From the NCBI RefSeq assembly GCF_013410955.1, contig NZ_JACCCG010000001.1:353509-417508 (forward strand): 64,000 nucleotides of DNA, in the 5' to 3' direction. This stretch comes from Microbacterium sp. AK009 (GTDB taxonomy: Bacteria > Actinomycetota > Actinomycetes > Actinomycetales > Microbacteriaceae). A program made the position numbers and the translations under genes. This document shows, one piece after another, positions 61,300 to 64,000 of the stretch. The notes under the pieces were generated by a model, which was not told the DNA's origin, did not search any database, and was given only the letters and a program-made list of their open reading frames with translations. How positions within the stretch are numbered: the first letter of the stretch is position 1; each line of letters begins with the position of its first letter.

Positions 61300-63840
61300 T
61301 CATCCGGACGCCCCCAGGGTGACGCGCAGTTTGGCGATGAGGTCGGACCGGGACGTCGCGCCCAGACGCCGCTTGATCTGCGCCATGTGGTGCTCCGCCG
61401 TGCGGGGCGAGATGAAGATCTCCTTGCCGATCTCGGCGTAGGTCTTCCCCTGCAGGACGAGCTCTGCGACCTCGCGCTCGCGCTCGCTGAGGATGCTGGG
61501 GGTCGTCGTCCGCACGGCTGCCGTGTGCGACTCCGCATCCGCGGTGCGCGGCGCTTCGCGGGGGTGCAGCTCCCGCGCGCAGGCGAGGAGGCGCGAGCTG
61601 ACCTTTCGGTCGTCCGATCGACGCGAGCCGTGGCCTGCGAGGCGCGCACCGTCCCAGGCGAGGCCTACGGACGCGAGCCCCCGCGCCGCCTCTTCCACGG
61701 CGTCGGGGTCGACTTGGCCGGCGAGCACTGACGTCCACACCCGGCCTGCCTGCGACATCCTCGCCGCCAGAGGGTTCTGACCCGAAGCGGCCACGAGCGC
61801 TCGTGCGTGGGGAGCGAGATCGTCGGGGTGATTAAGCATGATGCCCCGCTGAATTCCCGCCCAGTGCAAAGGAGCAGACCAGAGCGACGGCTCGCCGAGG
61901 TCGGCGAGCAGCGCGAGGCCGCGGTCGAAGGCGGCCCGCGTCCAGTGCGTGTCGCCCAGACGCGCGGACACGATGATCAGCTCTCCGAGAGGCAGCAGCA
62001 GATAGAGGTCGATCTCGGGCCGGGTGGCCCGAGACTTCACCGACGCCCACGTCGCCTCGAGGGTCGGGGCATCGTCGTACCGGCGTGCGAGACCGACCGC
62101 GATCGCGGCGGCGAGCAGGTCGTCGCGCGGCGAGAGGCGGCCGCCCTCGGTCGCCGCTGTCAGCAACGCCCTTGCCTCGGCCGGCTGCTCCCGCTGGAGA
62201 GCGACCCACGCATTCCACAACTGCAGGTGCGCGAGCCACCGGGCGCCTCCCTGCCGGGCGCGCAGTGCGTCATCGAGGACCGTATGTGCCGCGGCCACGT
62301 CGCCCAGGCCGATCGCGACGATCGCGGCCACGACGGCGGGCAGTTCGGTGGTGGGAGAGGAGTCATGGCCCGCATTCGCCAGCTCGGATGCCCGCCGGAG
62401 GTCGTCGAGGGAACCGCGGGAGTGGGATGCCTGCAGAGAGGCGCACAGCCCCCGCGCCCACAGTTGCATGGCCACACCACTCGCCGATGGCGCCGAGCCG
62501 GCCGCGCCCGAGGCATCCGGCGCCGGATCCCCGTTCTGGCCGGCCGACCCGGCACCTGCCGCCGCGACCAGAGCTCTCGTCTTGGCCGCGGGGGAAAGCG
62601 GGGGGACGGCGAGGTAACTGTGGTGCGCGAGCGACATCAGACCGCGGTCGGCCCAGGTGGCGGCGACCGCGTCGGCGAGAAGATCATGGTCGGTCGGTGA
62701 CAGGTCGGAACCGCCGCCGTCGGCGGCGACCTCGTCGAGGATGGCCCCCGCCGCATCGACGTCGCCCGCGGCCCACAAGGCGTGAGCGTGCGAGGCGGCG
62801 AGGGCGCGGGAGTCGGAACCGCACCGAATCGCGTACTCGAAGAGAGTGACGGCCAACCGGGGATCGCGGCCCACTTCGCGGCGGGCACGGGCGGCGAGGC
62901 GGTCGCCGAGGAGCGGGTCGACGATGCCGTCGAGGCTCGCGGCGATGTCGGAGCCGGGAACGAGGTCGAGCGTGCCGGCCTCGACGAGATCGACCAGCCG
63001 GTCGACCGGCACGCCGGCGCGGGCGGTCATCGCCACGATGGGAGCGGGACGCCCATTGTGCAGAAGGAGTCCCTCGGCCTGGCCTTCGGCGGAGAGTTCG
63101 GCCTGCGCCTCACGATCGTCACCGTCGCTGTCACTCAGGCCGAGACTGAGCGACTCGATCCGGCGGCGCAGGCGCGGCGACACGGTGTCGAGGCGGTGGC
63201 TGATGCGGCGCATCAGGGCGCGCGTCACATCGGCGTGGGCGTCGTCGTCGCCGCAGTCGCGTCCCTCGTAGGCAAGGGCGGCGTGCGCCTGCGCGCACTC
63301 GAGGATGAGCCACGCGATGCCGCCGGTGGCGGCGAGGATGCGCTCCTCGCACTCCACCGAGGCGTCGGGCAGGAGTTCTCGCAGTTCGGCGTGAGTCAGC
63401 TCGCCGAGGAGGATCGCCGGTGCCTGGCGTTCCACCGCGCGGGTCAGCTCGACCACTTCCGACGGAGCCGGCCAGGAGCGGTACGCGATCACCATCGCCG
63501 CGTCGGGGCGGTGGGCGCGATCGATCAGCTGGGACAGGCGTGCCGGGTCGAGCGTGTGGGCGTCATCGACCAGGAGAGCAACGTCGTCGGGGACCGTCGA
63601 GATGCGATCGCGTGCGGACAGCAGCCTGACCGGCCGGTCGTCGGCCTCGAGCTGAGTGTGGAGGAATCGGAGGGCGTCGGTCTTGCCCGAGCCTGCGCCC
63701 CCCACGATCGCGGCGCGGACCGGTCGGTCCGTCGCGACGATGGCGTGCAACGCGGTCAGCGCGTGCAGGGCACGGGGCATCATCGAGGCGGTCCGGGTGT
63801 CCGACGAACTGTTCAGCAGAGTCGTCATCGGAGTGCTCAC
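61300..63840 (-). CDS. Large ATPase-LuxR regulator, IniR-like
   Basis: This is an 846-residue regulator. An N-terminal STAND/AAA ATPase has Walker A GGAGSGKT (47-54) and Walker B VALLVDDAH (87-95). A long helical mid-region of TPR-like repeats follows (about 300-760). The C-terminal LuxR helix-turn-helix is at about 780-840 (LSEREREVAELVLQGKTYAE, ISPRTAEHHMAQIKRRLGAT). Size and layout resemble MalT-like activators and mycobacterial IniR (Rv0339c), which lies next to iniB. It would activate the two IniB-like units on ligand binding. GTG 63840 or ATG 63828 may be the start. Only four bases separate it from the gene upstream. Confidence 0.85.
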   Translation of the reverse strand: MSTPMTTLLNSSSDTRTASMMPRALHALTALHAIVATDRPVRAAIVGGAGSGKTDALRFLHTQLEADDRPVRLLSARDRISTVPDDVALLVDDAHTLDPARLSQLIDRAHRPDAAMVIAYRSWPAPSEVVELTRAVERQAPAILLGELTHAELRELLPDASVECEERILAATGGIAWLILECAQAHAALAYEGRDCGDDDAHADVTRALMRRISHRLDTVSPRLRRRIESLSLGLSDSDGDDREAQAELSAEGQAEGLLLHNGRPAPIVAMTARAGVPVDRLVDLVEAGTLDLVPGSDIAASLDGIVDPLLGDRLAARARREVGRDPRLAVTLFEYAIRCGSDSRALAASHAHALWAAGDVDAAGAILDEVAADGGGSDLSPTDHDLLADAVAATWADRGLMSLAHHSYLAVPPLSPAAKTRALVAAAGAGSAGQNGDPAPDASGAAGSAPSASGVAMQLWARGLCASLQASHSRGSLDDLRRASELANAGHDSSPTTELPAVVAAIVAIGLGDVAAAHTVLDDALRARQGGARWLAHLQLWNAWVALQREQPAEARALLTAATEGGRLSPRDDLLAAAIAVGLARRYDDAPTLEATWASVKSRATRPEIDLYLLLPLGELIIVSARLGDTHWTRAAFDRGLALLADLGEPSLWSAPLHWAGIQRGIMLNHPDDLAPHARALVAASGQNPLAARMSQAGRVWTSVLAGQVDPDAVEEAARGLASVGLAWDGARLAGHGSRRSDDRKVSSRLLACARELHPREAPRTADAESHTAAVRTTTPSILSEREREVAELVLQGKTYAEIGKEIFISPRTAEHHMAQIKRRLGATSRSDLIAKLRVTLGASG

Positions 63841-63844
63841 CGGG

Positions 63845-64000
63845 TTAGGCCGGGACGTCAGGGTCGGCGGTTGGGGTGGACGTTGGCGCCACCGAGGGAG
63901 TTACCTCGCCTGAGCCGGTTCCTTCGCCTGAGCCGGTTCCTTCGCCTGAGCCGGTTCCTTCGCCTGAGCCGGTTCCTTCGCCTGAGCCGGTTCCTTCGCC
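63845..64000 (-). CDS. C-terminus of a GEGTGS-repeat protein (partial)
   Basis: Read on the minus strand from the right edge, the frame codes a run of GEGTGS hexapeptides (about five copies), then GEVTPSVAPTSTPTADPDVP and the stop TAA at 63845-63847. The body of the protein is outside the window. The repeat and Thr/Pro tail resemble extracellular or low-complexity C-terminal regions. It ends four bases before the regulator's GTG, so the two are probably in one operon. Confidence 0.55.
   Translation of the reverse strand, partial: GEGTGSGEGTGSGEGTGSGEGTGSGEGTGSGEVTPSVAPTSTPTADPDVPA
63907..64000. repeat. 18-base tandem repeat at the right edge
   Basis: CGCCTGAGCCGGTTCCTT is repeated head to tail about 5.2 times and continues beyond the window. 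Units are identical apart from the first (CTCGCC in place of TTCGCC). It encodes the GEGTGS repeats on the minus strand. Confidence 0.9.

Noticed and set aside
63907..64000. CRISPR array
   Set aside because: The repeats are directly adjacent 18-base units with no spacers and they code for GEGTGS in one frame.

Overview
The window is high-GC actinobacterial chromosome, most likely from a Microbacterium-like member of the Microbacteriaceae. The grounds are strong G/C third-position bias, many GTG starts, four-base ATGA/GTGA gene overlaps, and the order rplM-rpsI-glmM ... coaA-glmS ... acpS-alr-tsaE-tsaB-rimI-tsaD. The genus is an inference. I see no rRNA, tRNA, CRISPR array, transposase or prophage.

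Layout. 1-2427: exopolysaccharide BY-kinase (partial), its cognate-type tyrosine phosphatase and a CPBP protease. 2681-6219: an LPXTG surface protein, a second CPBP protease, a possible glycosidase remnant and a membrane-anchored alpha/beta hydrolase. 6708-10715: a BLUF photoreceptor coupled to a small partner, a bactofilin-like membrane protein and an alkylsulfatase. 10911-14702: a complete copper operon (chaperone, secreted copper-associated protein, CopA ATPase, CsoR) behind a CsoR-type operator. 14812-18596: an ABC exporter with a NarL-type two-component system. 18718-20775: three coupled genes that may be type VII-associated, the first one frame-disrupted. 21321-26811: a LacI-controlled sugar ABC importer with a GH32/68-like hydrolase. 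27096-32687: an AraC/GyrI regulator, an FUSC-type exporter, a winged-helix regulator with an M23 peptidase, and a BCCT transporter. 32746-37279: rplM-rpsI-glmM, an amino-acid permease and a cupin lipoprotein. 38136-43223: a DUF4062-STAND ATPase, Ppx/GppA and CoaA. 43501-47524: GlmS and a lipoprotein carrying a Lon-type Ser/Lys protease domain. 47768-53098: the acpS-alr-tsaEBD-rimI group. 53262-54473: a THUMP-like methyltransferase.

The most striking region is 54659-64000. It resembles the mycobacterial iniB-iniA-iniC/iniR group. An acidic repetitive IniB-like protein is followed by two dynamin-family GTPases. On the opposite strand lie a second IniB-like protein with a matching core module, a Gln/Pro-repeat membrane protein and a large ATPase-LuxR regulator. 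Both IniB-like genes carry the same 10-mer about 95-98 bases before their start codons, and the two transcription units collide in a 168-base coding overlap.

Two patterns span the window. Fifteen genes have a TANNNT box exactly 6 or 7 bases before the start codon, which points to leaderless transcription. Gene ends repeatedly carry long perfect inverted repeats; four of these (at three loci) share related arms and form a dispersed repeat family.
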